This document shows positions 7,847-17,259 of a stretch of 31,820 bases of DNA, piece after piece. The notes below the pieces were generated by a model that was given only the letters and a program-made list of their open reading frames with translations, ran no database searches and had not been told where the DNA came from. The stretch's first letter is position 1. Every line of letters begins with the position of its first letter. This DNA comes from Pseudopelobacter sp964601865 (lineage in GTDB: Bacteria; Desulfobacterota; Desulfuromonadia; Geobacterales; Pseudopelobacteraceae): positions 1-31,820 of the forward strand of contig CAZRPI010000028.1 in NCBI GenBank assembly GCA_964601865.1, read 5' to 3'. The position numbers were made by a program, and so were the translations under genes.

Positions 7847-9934
7847 ATGGCAAACGAATCCGTCAAAACAGCAGGGTTGAGCAGCATCCGCAAGAACTCC
7901 GATATCTATGTGGCCGTGGCCCTTATCGGGGTTTTGGCGCTGATGATCATTCCTCTCCCTTCTTTAATGCTCGACGTCTTCCTCGCGGCCAACATAACCA
8001 CGGCCCTCTGCATCCTGCTGGTCTGTCTCTATACCAAGCATGCTCTCGATTTTTCCGTTTTCCCCTCGATTCTGCTTGTCACCACGCTCTTCCGTCTGGC
8101 CCTCAACATCGCCTCCACCCGGCTGATACTGCTGCACGGGAGTGAGGGGGTCGAAGCGGCCGGCGCGGTCATCAAGGCTTTTGGCCAGTTCGTGGTGGGA
8201 GGAAACTATGTGGTTGGGGCGGTTATCTTCCTGATCCTGGTGATTATCAATTTTGTGGTTATTACCAAGGGCGCCGGTCGTGTCGCCGAGGTTACCGCCC
8301 GTTTTACCCTGGATGCGATGCCGGGCAAACAGATGGCCATCGACGCGGATCTTTCCGCCGGGATGATCACCGAGAAAGAGGCCAGGGCGCGGCGCACCAA
8401 AATCGCCCGCGAGGCCGATTTTTACGGCTCCATGGATGGCGCCAGCAAGTTCGTGCGGGGCGATGCCATAGCAGGCATTCTGATCATGCTGGTCAACATC
8501 TTCGGTGGCCTTGTTATCGGGGTGTTTCAGCAGGGAATGGCCATTCAGGTCGCCCTCACAAACTATACCCTGCTCACCATCGGGGAAGGGCTGGTGGCAC
8601 AGATCCCCGCGCTGATCATCTCCACTGCCGCAGGCATTATCGTGACCCGCTCGGCTGACGAGGATAACTTCGGAAACGAAATAACCGGCCAGTTCCTGAA
8701 CTACCCCAAGGCGTTCTACGTCTCCTCCGGCGTCATGCTGTTGTTTGCCATGATCCCCGGTTTGCCCCATTTCGCGTTTCTGCTCCTCTCCGGCGTTACC
8801 CTCCTGGGAGGCAGAATGGCCCGGGAAAAGGCGCTGGTCGTTGAGGAAATGGCGGCTCTGCCCGAAACCGCCGAGGGGGAGGAGGCCGTTGATCAGGCCT
8901 CCGTCGTGCGGCCGCTGGATGTGCTGGAGCTGGAAGTGGGGTATGGACTCGTGCCCATGGTTGACGCCTCTCAGGATGGTGAGCTGCTTGAGCGGATCCG
9001 CTCCATCCGCAGGCAGTACGCCCAGAAACTCGGTTTTGTGGTCCCCCCCATCCATATTCACGATAATCTGCAGCTCAAGCCGTATGAGTACAATCTTCTT
9101 ATCCGCGGCGCCAGAGTGGGCGGCAGCGAACTGACCGGCCAGTACCTGGCCATGGATTCCGGCGCCGTTTCCGGCAGCATCGAAGGGGTCAAGACAACGG
9201 AGCCCGTTTTCGGGCTTCCATCGATCTGGATCAGTTCGGAGGCAAGGGACGACGCGCAGTTTAAAGGGTATACGGTTGTGGACAGCACCACGGTTGTGGC
9301 GACGCATATCAGCGAGATCGTCAAGCGGTACGCCCATGAACTCGTGGGACGCCAGGAGATGCAGCAACTTCTCGACAATCTTGCGCTTACGGCGCCCAAG
9401 GTCGTTGAGGAACTCATCCCCAATCTGCTCAATCTGGGGACGGTGCTGCGGGTGGTCAAAAATCTCCTGAAGGAAGGGGTGTCGGTCCGGGACCTGCGTA
9501 CCATACTGGAGACCCTGGCCGACTACGCCGGCCTCACAAAGGATCCCGATGTCCTGACCGAGTTCGTCCGCCAGGGACTGGGACGCTTTATCGTCGATCA
9601 GTACAAGCTGGACGATGATACCCTCTGCCTGATCACCCTGAACAGGGAGATCGAAGATATCATCGCGGAGGCGATTCAGCCCTCGGACCAGGGCGGTTTC
9701 CTCGCCATCGAACCCAATACCGCCCAGACCATTATTACCGCCATCCGCACCATGTCCGACCGTTTCAGTCTGAGTGGAGCGCAACCGGTGCTGCTGGCTT
9801 CGCCATCCATACGCCGGTATGTGAGAAGGCTGATCGAACGTTTCGTGCCGCACATGGCGGTGCTCTCGCACAACGAGATTCCACAGAACATCAAAATCCA
9901 GTCCCTGGGGGTGGTGAGCCTCAATGTTGGTTAA
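7847..9934 (+). CDS. flhA: Flagellar export protein FlhA
   Basis: FlhA is the large export-gate protein; its cytoplasmic ring docks substrates and chaperones and couples export to proton flow. From the ATG at 7847 (after a GTGGGG site) the product is 695 residues, the usual length. Residues 1 to about 330 hold about eight membrane helices with the FHIPEP-family loop (RFTLDAMPGKQMAID). The rest is the cytoplasmic domain (LELEVGYGLVPMVD onward). An upstream TTG at 7814 would add 11 residues but lies within three bases of the predicted transcription start. The stop overlaps the flhF start by 11 bases. Confidence 0.97.
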   Translation: MANESVKTAGLSSIRKNSDIYVAVALIGVLALMIIPLPSLMLDVFLAANITTALCILLVCLYTKHALDFSVFPSILLVTTLFRLALNIASTRLILLHGSEGVEAAGAVIKAFGQFVVGGNYVVGAVIFLILVIINFVVITKGAGRVAEVTARFTLDAMPGKQMAIDADLSAGMITEKEARARRTKIAREADFYGSMDGASKFVRGDAIAGILIMLVNIFGGLVIGVFQQGMAIQVALTNYTLLTIGEGLVAQIPALIISTAAGIIVTRSADEDNFGNEITGQFLNYPKAFYVSSGVMLLFAMIPGLPHFAFLLLSGVTLLGGRMAREKALVVEEMAALPETAEGEEAVDQASVVRPLDVLELEVGYGLVPMVDASQDGELLERIRSIRRQYAQKLGFVVPPIHIHDNLQLKPYEYNLLIRGARVGGSELTGQYLAMDSGAVSGSIEGVKTTEPVFGLPSIWISSEARDDAQFKGYTVVDSTTVVATHISEIVKRYAHELVGRQEMQQLLDNLALTAPKVVEELIPNLLNLGTVLRVVKNLLKEGVSVRDLRTILETLADYAGLTKDPDVLTEFVRQGLGRFIVDQYKLDDDTLCLITLNREIEDIIAEAIQPSDQGGFLAIEPNTAQTIITAIRTMSDRFSLSGAQPVLLASPSIRRYVRRLIERFVPHMAVLSHNEIPQNIKIQSLGVVSLNVG

Positions 9935-11273
9935 AACCTTTCAATCGGCGAGCATGGCGGAGGCCCTGCGCCTGGTGAAGGCGGAGCTTGGTCCCGACGC
10001 CATGATCCTTTCGACAAAAAAGGAAAAGAGCGGGGGGATCCTCGGTTTTTTCCGCAAGCCCGTGTACCGGGTGACTGCCGCCATCGATCCCGCGCACAAG
10101 GCGGTTCCATCGGTGGCGCCATCCGTACCCGCGGCATATCGCGAACCGCCCGAGCGCCAACGGACCGCGAAGGAAGACCTGGAGAATTCCATGCTGGCGC
10201 CCCTGGCCCGTGAACTCCGGGAACTGCGTGAAAGGGTCGAATCGCTCGTAAGACGCGAAGAGACCCGCAGTGAATTGCCGCCGGAGAAAAAGCCGGACAA
10301 CCCCGATACCAGGGGAGGAGGATTTGATTTCAGGAACATTCCGCGGTCCGACCTGGAAGAACTGAAGAAGCTCCTGCTGGATAACCTGACAAAGAGTCAG
10401 GATGGCGGGGTCAGGGCGGTGCAATGGCCGGTCGCGGCGGAAACGCCGGTGGCGTCGGCGGCGCCGGCCGCGACTGAACTGGACGTCCCGCCGGACGATG
10501 CGCCGCTGATCGAGGGGTTGAAACAGAGCGGCGTATCAGCCGAGGTGCTCGGAACGATCGCCGATGCCTTGAAAACAATGCCGTCCGAGGGAGAGAGCCA
10601 GCCACTCAAGAGCCGCCTGGGCGAGGTTTTTGGGCGTCTGCTCAAATTTGCCGGCACCCTCAAGATGCGCAAGAATTCGCCCCGCATCATTGCGCTGGTG
10701 GGACCTACGGGGGTGGGAAAGACTACGACCACCGCCAAGCTTGCCGCCATGTACGCCCTCAATCGCGGCAACAAAGTCGCGTTGATTACGATGGATATTT
10801 TCAGGGTCGGGGCGGTTGAACAACTCAAGACCTACTCCCGCATCATGGGTATCCCGCTGGGAGTGGCTTCAACTCCCAAGGAGCTGGAAAAGGCGGTGGA
10901 AAGCTATTCCGACTGCGATCTGATCCTGATCGATACGGCCGGCCGCAGCCACAAGGACAATGAAAAGCTGACCGAGATGCGGAATTTTTTCGCGGACAAG
11001 ATTCCGCTCGAAGTGTATCTCTGCCTTTCAGCCACGACAAAGGACCGGGAGCTGGAAGAAATTCTCAAGCGGTTCAGCATCTTCCAGATCAGTAAAATCG
11101 TATTCACCAAAATTGATGAAAGCGAGAGTTTTGGCAACATGGTCAACTTGCTGATGAGGGACAACCTGCAGATAGCCTACTTTACCACCGGACAGCGGGT
11201 ACCTGAAGACATTGAAGTGGCCACCCCGGCCAAACTGGCGGACATAATTTTGAGGGGAGCGCCAAATGACTAG
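9924..11273 (+). CDS. flhF: Flagellar placement GTPase FlhF (SRP-type)
   Basis: FlhF is an SRP-family GTPase that places the flagellum at the pole or sets its site. The 449-residue product has an N-terminal basic region, a variable Pro/Glu/Ala-rich stretch (about 55-190) and a C-terminal NG domain. The G1 motif reads GPTGVGKTTTTAKLA, G3 is DTAGR, and G4 is TKID. The ATG sits inside the end of flhA and the stop overlaps flhG by eight bases. FlhF and FlhG are usually partners: FlhG stimulates the FlhF GTPase. Confidence 0.96.
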   Translation: MLVKTFQSASMAEALRLVKAELGPDAMILSTKKEKSGGILGFFRKPVYRVTAAIDPAHKAVPSVAPSVPAAYREPPERQRTAKEDLENSMLAPLARELRELRERVESLVRREETRSELPPEKKPDNPDTRGGGFDFRNIPRSDLEELKKLLLDNLTKSQDGGVRAVQWPVAAETPVASAAPAATELDVPPDDAPLIEGLKQSGVSAEVLGTIADALKTMPSEGESQPLKSRLGEVFGRLLKFAGTLKMRKNSPRIIALVGPTGVGKTTTTAKLAAMYALNRGNKVALITMDIFRVGAVEQLKTYSRIMGIPLGVASTPKELEKAVESYSDCDLILIDTAGRSHKDNEKLTEMRNFFADKIPLEVYLCLSATTKDRELEEILKRFSIFQISKIVFTKIDESESFGNMVNLLMRDNLQIAYFTTGQRVPEDIEVATPAKLADIILRGAPND

Positions 11274-12189
11274 AGCAACTCTGAAGGGTGACCAGGCGGA
11301 TACCTTGCGGGAGATGGCCCGTTCGGCCGCCAAGAACCAGACTTTCGAATCCCATAGCGGTCTGCAGCCCGATCCGAGGGGAATCCGGGTGATTGCCGTG
11401 ACCAGCGGCAAGGGGGGGGTCGGCAAGAGCAATGTCGTCTCCAATCTGGCCATTGCGCTCTCCGCGCAGGGAAAAAAGGTGCTGATCCTCGATGCGGACC
11501 TTGGTCTCGGCAACCTGGATGTGCTTCTGGGACTATCGCCTCCGTACAATATGAACAACGTGCTGAATGGAGAAAAAAGCCTCTCGGAGATAATCATCGA
11601 CGGACCGGCCGGGATCAAGATCATCCCTGCCGGCTCGGGAGTCCAGGAGTTCACCAGTCTGGGTCAGCATGAAAAACTCAGGCTGCTGGACGAACTGGAT
11701 ATGCTGGAGGAACAGTTCGATATCATGATCGTTGATACCGAAGCGGGGATCTCGGAAAACGTGACCTATTTCTCCGTGGCCGCCCAGGAGATCGTTGTCG
11801 TGGTAACCCCCGAACCCACCTCCATCACCGATGTATATGCCCTGATCAAGCTGCTGGCTACCCGTTATTCCGAACACCACTTCAAAGTGCTGGTCAACAT
11901 GGCCAAGGACAGCGAAGACGCACTGGAGGTGTTCCGCAAGCTGGCCAACGTTGCGGGACGTTACCTCGACATCTCGCTGGATTATCTGGGGTGCGTGATC
12001 AAGGATGACAAGGTCGTGGAGGCGGTAAAGAGACAGAAAGCCGTATCCGAGCTGTTTCCAGAGTCGGAAGCGGCCAATTGCTTTGCAACTCTTGCCAAGA
12101 GGGTGATCGAGAATACCCGCCAGAAGCGTCTCAAGGGGAATATACAGTTTTTCTTCCGGCGTGTGCTCGAAGGCCCCGCGGGTGACTGA
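11266..12189 (+). CDS. flhG: Flagellar number regulator FlhG (FleN/YlxH, MinD-like ATPase)
   Basis: FlhG is a MinD-type ATPase that limits flagellar number and activates FlhF. The 307-residue product shows the deviant Walker A (GKGGVGKS) and the DADLGLGNLD motif. Near its start it has DQADTLR at residues 9-15, matching the DQAxxLR activator motif known to stimulate FlhF. A basic, Arg/Lys-rich C-terminal helix could bind the membrane. In FleQ-bearing bacteria this protein also restrains the master regulator; whether that applies here is inference. Confidence 0.95.
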   Translation: MTRATLKGDQADTLREMARSAAKNQTFESHSGLQPDPRGIRVIAVTSGKGGVGKSNVVSNLAIALSAQGKKVLILDADLGLGNLDVLLGLSPPYNMNNVLNGEKSLSEIIIDGPAGIKIIPAGSGVQEFTSLGQHEKLRLLDELDMLEEQFDIMIVDTEAGISENVTYFSVAAQEIVVVVTPEPTSITDVYALIKLLATRYSEHHFKVLVNMAKDSEDALEVFRKLANVAGRYLDISLDYLGCVIKDDKVVEAVKRQKAVSELFPESEAANCFATLAKRVIENTRQKRLKGNIQFFFRRVLEGPAGD

Positions 12190-12192
12190 TCG

Positions 12193-12936
12193 GTGAAGAT
12201 TCAAAGGGATACATCAGCAGGGGACGGATCACCTACCCGTGATGAGCTGATCCTGCAGCATATGCCGATGGTCCGGTATCTGGTGAGCAAGGTTTCGTCC
12301 CAGTTGCCTTCCCATCTGGATCAGCAGGATCTGATGAGCGCTGCCGTCGTGGGGCTGATCAATGCGGCGGACCGGTTTGATCCGAGCCGGGGAGTGATGT
12401 TCAAGACTTTTGCCGAACAGCACGTGAGAGGAACGATCATCGATGAGCTCCGTTCTCACGACGTGCTGAGCCGTTCCATGCGTGACAAGCACAAGAAGCT
12501 GACACGCCAGTTGACGCTCCTGGAGCACCAGCTGGGACGGAACCCGACCAGCGAGGAGGTGGCCGAGTCGCTGGGCATGGAGCTTGACGAATACTACGTC
12601 CTGCTGGATGACGTGCATGTGTTTTCCTTTATCAGTCTGGATGACAGCTGGGACGACAGCGATGGAAATACGCTCTGCCTGGCCGACGTGCTCAGTGAAA
12701 GTGACGCCAAGAGTCCCCAGCAGCAGGTGATGATGATGCAGCTTGCCGAGGCGTTGGGGCGGGCTATCGAATCACTGCCGGAAAGGGAGCGGCTGGTCGT
12801 CACGCTCTACTACTATGAAGACCTCAATCTGAAGGAGGTGGGGGAAGTGATAGGATTGACCGAGTCGCGCATTTCCCAGATCCTCAGTCAGGCAATGGCC
12901 CGGCTCAAGGCCAAGATGAGGATTCACAGGGGCTGA
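12193..12936 (+). CDS. fliA: Flagellar sigma factor FliA (sigma-28)
   Basis: FliA directs late flagellar and chemotaxis genes. The 247-residue protein has region 2 (LMSAAVVGLINAADRFDPSRG, then FKTFAEQHVRGTIIDELR), region 3, and a region 4 helix-turn-helix (LNLKEVGEVIGLTESRISQI). The start is GTG at 12193, three bases after flhG, with a poor ribosome site that fits translational coupling. No flgM anti-sigma gene is seen in this window. No convincing FliA promoter was found either, so its targets are probably elsewhere. Confidence 0.96.
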   Translation: MKIQRDTSAGDGSPTRDELILQHMPMVRYLVSKVSSQLPSHLDQQDLMSAAVVGLINAADRFDPSRGVMFKTFAEQHVRGTIIDELRSHDVLSRSMRDKHKKLTRQLTLLEHQLGRNPTSEEVAESLGMELDEYYVLLDDVHVFSFISLDDSWDDSDGNTLCLADVLSESDAKSPQQQVMMMQLAEALGRAIESLPERERLVVTLYYYEDLNLKEVGEVIGLTESRISQILSQAMARLKAKMRIHRG

Positions 12937-12948
12937 AGCGGGAGTTTC

Positions 12949-12966
12949 TTGGCCCGAAAAATGCTA
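12949..12966 (+). promoter_or_regulatory. Sigma-54 promoter before flgF
   Basis: TTGGCCCG-N4-ATGCT has GG at 12951-12952 and GC at 12963-12964 with exactly ten bases between. It matches six of seven positions at -24 and four of five at -12. Transcription would begin near 12976, about 58 bases before flgF, in the 97-base gap after fliA. A weaker 14-base dyad (12847-12860, GTGAT-N4-TTGAC) lies about 122 bp upstream inside fliA. Confidence 0.75.
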
Positions 12967-13033
12967 CGGAAGTGAAGATACCCATCAGTGTTCCGGATTG
13001 GAAAAGAGATCGTTTGTTTCAAGGGAGACGGAT

Positions 13034-13768
13034 ATGAATAGCGGCCTGTATTCAGCCCTGTCGGGCAGCGTCGCGGCCATGAAACGCATGGACGTCATCA
13101 GCAACAACCTGGCGAACGTCAACACGCCCGGGTACAAGAAGGACAAAATGCTTTTCGAGAGCATGCTGGCAGGTGCCGTCAATCCGCCGGCCGTAGCTCA
13201 GGCGTCCACGGCTGATCCTCTGCTGCAGAGGGAGAGCGTGTTCGTCGATTATTCCGCCGGAACCGTCGTGCAGACGGGCAACGCCCTGGATCTTGCCATC
13301 GACGGCGACGGCTTTTTCGTGGTTCAGACGCCCCAGGGGCGGGTTTACACGCGGCAGGGGAATTTCCGCCTGGCAGCCGACGGAACGCTGGTTACCTCCG
13401 ACGGTTTCCCGGTCATGGGCCAGAACGCCCCCATCCGGATTCAGGGGGGCCATGTGGAAGTAGATTCCAAGGGGGTCGTGACGGTTGACGGTACGGCCGC
13501 CGGGACCATAAGTGTCGTGGACTTTCCCAAGCCGTACCGACTGACGAGGGTCTCCAGCGCCGGTTTCGTTCCGCAGAACGCGCAGGTGACGCCTCAGCCC
13601 GCGGCCGGCGGCGTCAGCCAGGGACACCTGGAGAGTTCCAATGTGGAGACCATCACCGAGATGTTGCAGATGATCGAAACCAACCGTTATTACGACACGT
13701 GCCAGAGGGTCATCAAGGGCTTTGATGACATGACGGGTAAGGCCGCCAACGATCTGGGCAAGCTGTAG
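13034..13768 (+). CDS. flgF: Flagellar basal-body rod protein FlgF
   Basis: FlgF is a proximal rod subunit. The ATG at 13034 follows AAGGGAGA (13021-13028) and gives 244 residues. An open frame reaches back to a TTG at 12998, but that start lacks a ribosome site. The N-terminal axial-protein motif is clear (MDVISNNLANVNTPGYKK), as are the ALDLAIDGDGFFVVQTP core and the C-terminal LESSNVETITEMLQMIETNR. It heads the rod and ring genes flgF-flgG-flgA-flgH-flgI under the sigma-54 promoter. Confidence 0.93.
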   Translation: MNSGLYSALSGSVAAMKRMDVISNNLANVNTPGYKKDKMLFESMLAGAVNPPAVAQASTADPLLQRESVFVDYSAGTVVQTGNALDLAIDGDGFFVVQTPQGRVYTRQGNFRLAADGTLVTSDGFPVMGQNAPIRIQGGHVEVDSKGVVTVDGTAAGTISVVDFPKPYRLTRVSSAGFVPQNAQVTPQPAAGGVSQGHLESSNVETITEMLQMIETNRYYDTCQRVIKGFDDMTGKAANDLGKL

Positions 13769-13820
13769 AGAGTCTGATGTCACAAGCCTGACAGCATGGG
13801 CGGAAAAAGGAGCTGATAAT

Positions 13821-14609
13821 ATGATGCGTGCACTCTGGACTGCAGCCTCGGGTATGCAGGCGCAACAGAAGAACATTGACGTGGTGGCGCACAATCTTGC
13901 CAACGTCAACACTACCGGTTTCAAGAAGAGCAGGGCCGATTTTCAGGATCTGGTCTACCAGAACCTCAAATCGAGCGGCTCGCCTTCAACCAGTTCCACC
14001 GAGGTGCCCACCGGTGTCCAGATCGGCCTCGGGACACGGCTGGCGGCGGTTTCGAAGATATTTTCCACCGGCGATCTGACCCAGACCGGCAATGAACTGG
14101 ATATGGCCATTGAGGGTGACGGCTTCTTCCAGATCCAGCAGCCGGACGGCACCACGGCCTATTCAAGGGCCGGGGCGTTCAAGAAGGACAGCCAGGGGCG
14201 TGTCGTTACCTCCGACGGTTACCCGCTCCTGCCGGAAATCGTCATTCCCAGCAATGCCACGAAGATCAACATCGGCAACGACGGCACCGTATCGGTAACC
14301 CAATCCGGCCAGACCACCGCCACCACCGTCGGTTCAATCCAGCTGTCGCTGTTCTCCAACCCTTCGGGGCTCTCCAGCCTGGGCAAGAACCTCTTTCAGC
14401 AGACCGATTCCTCGGGAAGCCCAACCACCGGGACCCCCGGCCAGAACGGTCTGGGCACCATTTCCCAGGGATATCTGGAGATGAGCAACGTCAGTGTGGC
14501 GGAAGAGATGGTGAATATGATCGTTGGCCAGCGCGCCTACGAGATCAACTCAAAGGCGGTGCAGACGGCGGATGAAATGCTGCAGACCGCCAACAACCTG
14601 AGAAGGTAA
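13821..14609 (+). CDS. flgG: Flagellar distal rod protein FlgG
   Basis: FlgG builds the distal rod that passes through the ring channel. At 262 residues it has the usual length. It carries the axial N-terminus (NIDVVAHNLANVNTTGFKK), a core ELDMAIEGDGFFQIQ, and the C-terminal LEMSNVSVAEEMVNMIVGQR with ALKAVQ-like SKAVQTADEML. Two consecutive ATG codons start the frame; AAGGAG precedes them and either may serve. Confidence 0.96.
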   Translation: MMRALWTAASGMQAQQKNIDVVAHNLANVNTTGFKKSRADFQDLVYQNLKSSGSPSTSSTEVPTGVQIGLGTRLAAVSKIFSTGDLTQTGNELDMAIEGDGFFQIQQPDGTTAYSRAGAFKKDSQGRVVTSDGYPLLPEIVIPSNATKINIGNDGTVSVTQSGQTTATTVGSIQLSLFSNPSGLSSLGKNLFQQTDSSGSPTTGTPGQNGLGTISQGYLEMSNVSVAEEMVNMIVGQRAYEINSKAVQTADEMLQTANNLRR

Positions 14610-14623
14610 GCGCAGGTACCGAT

Positions 14624-15340
14624 ATGCGAACCGTAGTGATTGTTACGCTCTTGCTGCTTAACCTGGCGATCGTGGCGGACGCCGCCCAGACTTTACGGAT
14701 GACGCGGGAACGGGAGGCGGAGATCCGCGGGACGGTCACGGAATTCGTGCGGCAGAAGACCTCCAGCCTAGGGTGCGAGGCGCGTATCAAGCGTCTGGTC
14801 ATCAACGGCGATCCCACCTTCCCCGCCGGATCCCTGGATTACGAGGTGATAGCCCCCCAGCAGTGGGAAGGGTGGGGTGGAGTCGGTATGGGCATCATCG
14901 TCCGCCAGGGCGACCGGATTGTCCGAAACCTTTCCGTACGGGTCGAAGTTGAGGCGCTTGCCGAAATGGTTGTGACCAGCCGCCAGATTGACCGGGGCAG
15001 CGTCCTGTCGGCCGCCGATCTTGCCGTGCAGAAACGGGATCTGGCAGATGTGCGGGGCCGATATCTGGCCAGAATCGAGGATGCGGTCGGGAAAAAAAAC
15101 AGGATCACGCTTAAGGCCAATGCCGCCCTGAGAGGTGATCAGCTGGAGAAGATTCCGCTGGTCAAGCCGGGACAGCTGGTAACCATCGTGGCCGAGAACG
15201 AGCGCATGAGAATTACCGTGACCGGAAAGGCCAGGAGTTCGGGCGCCGAGGGGGATACGATCATCGTTCAGAATCTGAACTCCCTCAAGGAATTGCCGGC
15301 GCGGGTGATTGACGCCGGCACGGTGCAGATAGTGTTCTAG
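14624..15340 (+). CDS. flgA: P-ring assembly chaperone FlgA
   Basis: FlgA is a periplasmic chaperone needed to assemble FlgI into the P-ring. The 238-residue product has a signal peptide (hydrophobic residues 3-18, cleavage near ADAAQ), an N-terminal variable domain and a C-terminal SAF domain. The SAF part shows TSRQIDRGSVLSAADLAVQK and ends with the usual NLNSLKELPARVIDAGTVQI. It lies between flgG and flgH, whose ring partners it serves. Confidence 0.93.
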   Translation: MRTVVIVTLLLLNLAIVADAAQTLRMTREREAEIRGTVTEFVRQKTSSLGCEARIKRLVINGDPTFPAGSLDYEVIAPQQWEGWGGVGMGIIVRQGDRIVRNLSVRVEVEALAEMVVTSRQIDRGSVLSAADLAVQKRDLADVRGRYLARIEDAVGKKNRITLKANAALRGDQLEKIPLVKPGQLVTIVAENERMRITVTGKARSSGAEGDTIIVQNLNSLKELPARVIDAGTVQIVF

Positions 15341-15407
15341 CGCCAGAGGGCGCATGCCGCACGGATGGCGACGCCCGGTGACAGTGGCTTCAAGGCAGGG
15401 ATGCAAC

Positions 15408-16100
15408 ATGAGGTTGGAAACCATGAAATACGCAGCAGTTTTTATCTCAATGACCGCCGCGCTGCTCGGCGGGTGCGTGACCCAGACTGTACAGGTCAAA
15501 ACCCCCACTTTCGATCAGCAGCTGCCGCGACCGCAGACCGACTACTCCAGCGGTTCCATCTGGCAGGCCCACTCCTCCGGTTTCACCGAGGATTTCAAGG
15601 CGAGGCGGAGAGGTGACATCGTTACGATCGTAATAACCGAAACCGCCAGCGCGTCCAAGGAAGCCAACACCGATACCTCGCGGAATTCGACGATAAACGC
15701 CGGTATTCCCTATTTCATGGGGCTGGAAAAAGCTGGCGTCATCAAGAACAACGTAGATCTGAGCAAACTGCTCAACGCCAATGTGGAATCAACCTACAAG
15801 GGGGCCGGCTCCACCTCGCGCAAGGAATCTCTCAACGCCACTATTTCCGCCAAGGTGATTGACGTGCTGCCGAACAATAACCTTCTGATCGAGGGGCGAC
15901 GCAATGTCAAGGTCAATAATGAGGATCAGGTGATTATTATCGAGGGGACGATCAGGCCGAGCGATATCGGTTCGGACAACACGGTTAATTCCATCTATGT
16001 TGCCGACGCCAGAATCAGCTATGGAGGCAAGGGAATAATCTCCGACCGGCAGAGCCCGGGCTGGCTGATGAACGTGGTGGACAAGCTGTGGCCGTTCTGA
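15408..16100 (+). CDS. flgH: Flagellar L-ring lipoprotein FlgH
   Basis: FlgH forms the outer-membrane L-ring bushing. From the ATG at 15408 the product is 230 residues with a type II signal and lipobox LLGGC (modified Cys at residue 23). AGGGA at 15397-15401 is six bases away; a second ATG at 15423 is also possible and keeps the lipobox. The family core is clear: FKARRRGDIVTIVITETASA, then NHLI-like NNLLIEGRRNVKVNNEDQ, and the C-terminal YGGKGIISDRQSPGWL. A frame upstream to 15354 lacks support. Confidence 0.95.
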   Translation: MRLETMKYAAVFISMTAALLGGCVTQTVQVKTPTFDQQLPRPQTDYSSGSIWQAHSSGFTEDFKARRRGDIVTIVITETASASKEANTDTSRNSTINAGIPYFMGLEKAGVIKNNVDLSKLLNANVESTYKGAGSTSRKESLNATISAKVIDVLPNNNLLIEGRRNVKVNNEDQVIIIEGTIRPSDIGSDNTVNSIYVADARISYGGKGIISDRQSPGWLMNVVDKLWPF

Positions 16101-16135
16101 AAACGGATGCCGTGGTTGTAAGGGGAAGAATAATC

Positions 16136-17230
16136 ATGAAGACGTTTATTGTCGCCGCAACGCTCATCCTCATGCTGGCAACCAGTTCCCATGCGGTCCG
16201 CATCAAGGATCTGGCCTCCTTCGAGGGGGTGCGTGAGAACCAGTTGGTGGGGTACGGTCTCGTGGTGGGCCTGAACGGTTCCGGTGACAGCGATCAGGCT
16301 CTCCTGCAGCTCAAGTCGGTCTCGACCATGCTGGAGAGGATGGGAGTCACGGTAAGCGCCAACACCATCAAGCTGAAGAATGTGGCCGCGGTCATGGTGA
16401 CCGCTACACTCCCTCCGTTTGCAAAGCAGGGAAACCAGATGGATGTTACGGTTTCTTCCCTGGGGGACGCCAAGAGTATCGCCGGCGGAACACTGATCAT
16501 GACGCCTCTCAAGGGTGCGGACAACCTGGTTTACGCGGTTGCCCAGGGTTCCGTTCTCACCAACTCGTTTGCTTTCGCGGGACAGGGCGCCAGCGCCCAG
16601 AAGAACCACCCCACTGCCGGCAGGATTCCCAGCGGAGCCCTGGTTGAGCGTGAACTGCCCAACTCGCTGGCCGGAAAGTCCCGGCTTCGTCTCAATCTGG
16701 CGCAGGCCGATTTCACCACGGCGTCACGGATCGCCTCGACGATCAACGCCAAATTCGGCGACGGGACCGCCTCAACAGCTGATCCGGGTGAGGTGACCAT
16801 CCAGGTCCCCGGCGGATTAGGCACCAGGATGATCGATTTTGTCGCCGCGGTGGAAACTCTGGATGTCCGGCCGGACAGCATTGCCAGGGTCGTGCTGAAT
16901 GAGCGCACCGGGACCATCGTCATAGGGGAACAGGTGCGCATCTCCACGGTTGCCGTATCCCACGGCAATCTCTCGCTGGTGATCAAGGAAACCCCGCGGG
17001 TTTCCCAGCCTTCTCCCCTGAGCACGGGAGGGGAGACCAAGGTCGTGCCCCGCACCCAGCTGAAGGTTGAAGAGGAGGCGCGCCGCCTGATGCTTGTGCC
17101 GGAGGGAACCACCATTGGTGACGTGGTGAGGGCGCTCAATACGCTGGGAGTGACACCCCGCGACCTGATAGGCATTCTACAGGCCATCAGGGCTGCCGGA
17201 GCTCTTCAGGCCGAATTGACGATAATCTGA
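16136..17230 (+). CDS. flgI: Flagellar P-ring protein FlgI
   Basis: FlgI forms the periplasmic P-ring. The ATG at 16136, after AGGGGAAG, gives 364 residues with a signal peptide ending SSHAV. The first mature segment is the family signature (RIKDLASFEGVRENQLVGYG). The rest follows normal FlgI order to the C-terminal TIGDVVRALNTLGVTPRDLI. The longer frame from 16088 would put charged residues before the signal and is not chosen. Confidence 0.96.
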   Translation: MKTFIVAATLILMLATSSHAVRIKDLASFEGVRENQLVGYGLVVGLNGSGDSDQALLQLKSVSTMLERMGVTVSANTIKLKNVAAVMVTATLPPFAKQGNQMDVTVSSLGDAKSIAGGTLIMTPLKGADNLVYAVAQGSVLTNSFAFAGQGASAQKNHPTAGRIPSGALVERELPNSLAGKSRLRLNLAQADFTTASRIASTINAKFGDGTASTADPGEVTIQVPGGLGTRMIDFVAAVETLDVRPDSIARVVLNERTGTIVIGEQVRISTVAVSHGNLSLVIKETPRVSQPSPLSTGGETKVVPRTQLKVEEEARRLMLVPEGTTIGDVVRALNTLGVTPRDLIGILQAIRAAGALQAELTII

Positions 17231-17259
17231 TTTCTAGGGTACCAAGAAGGAAGCTCGCA

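Noticed and set aside
7964..9871. A 635-codon minus-strand frame inside flhA.
   Set aside because: It is antisense to a fully conserved FlhA and has shadow-like composition.
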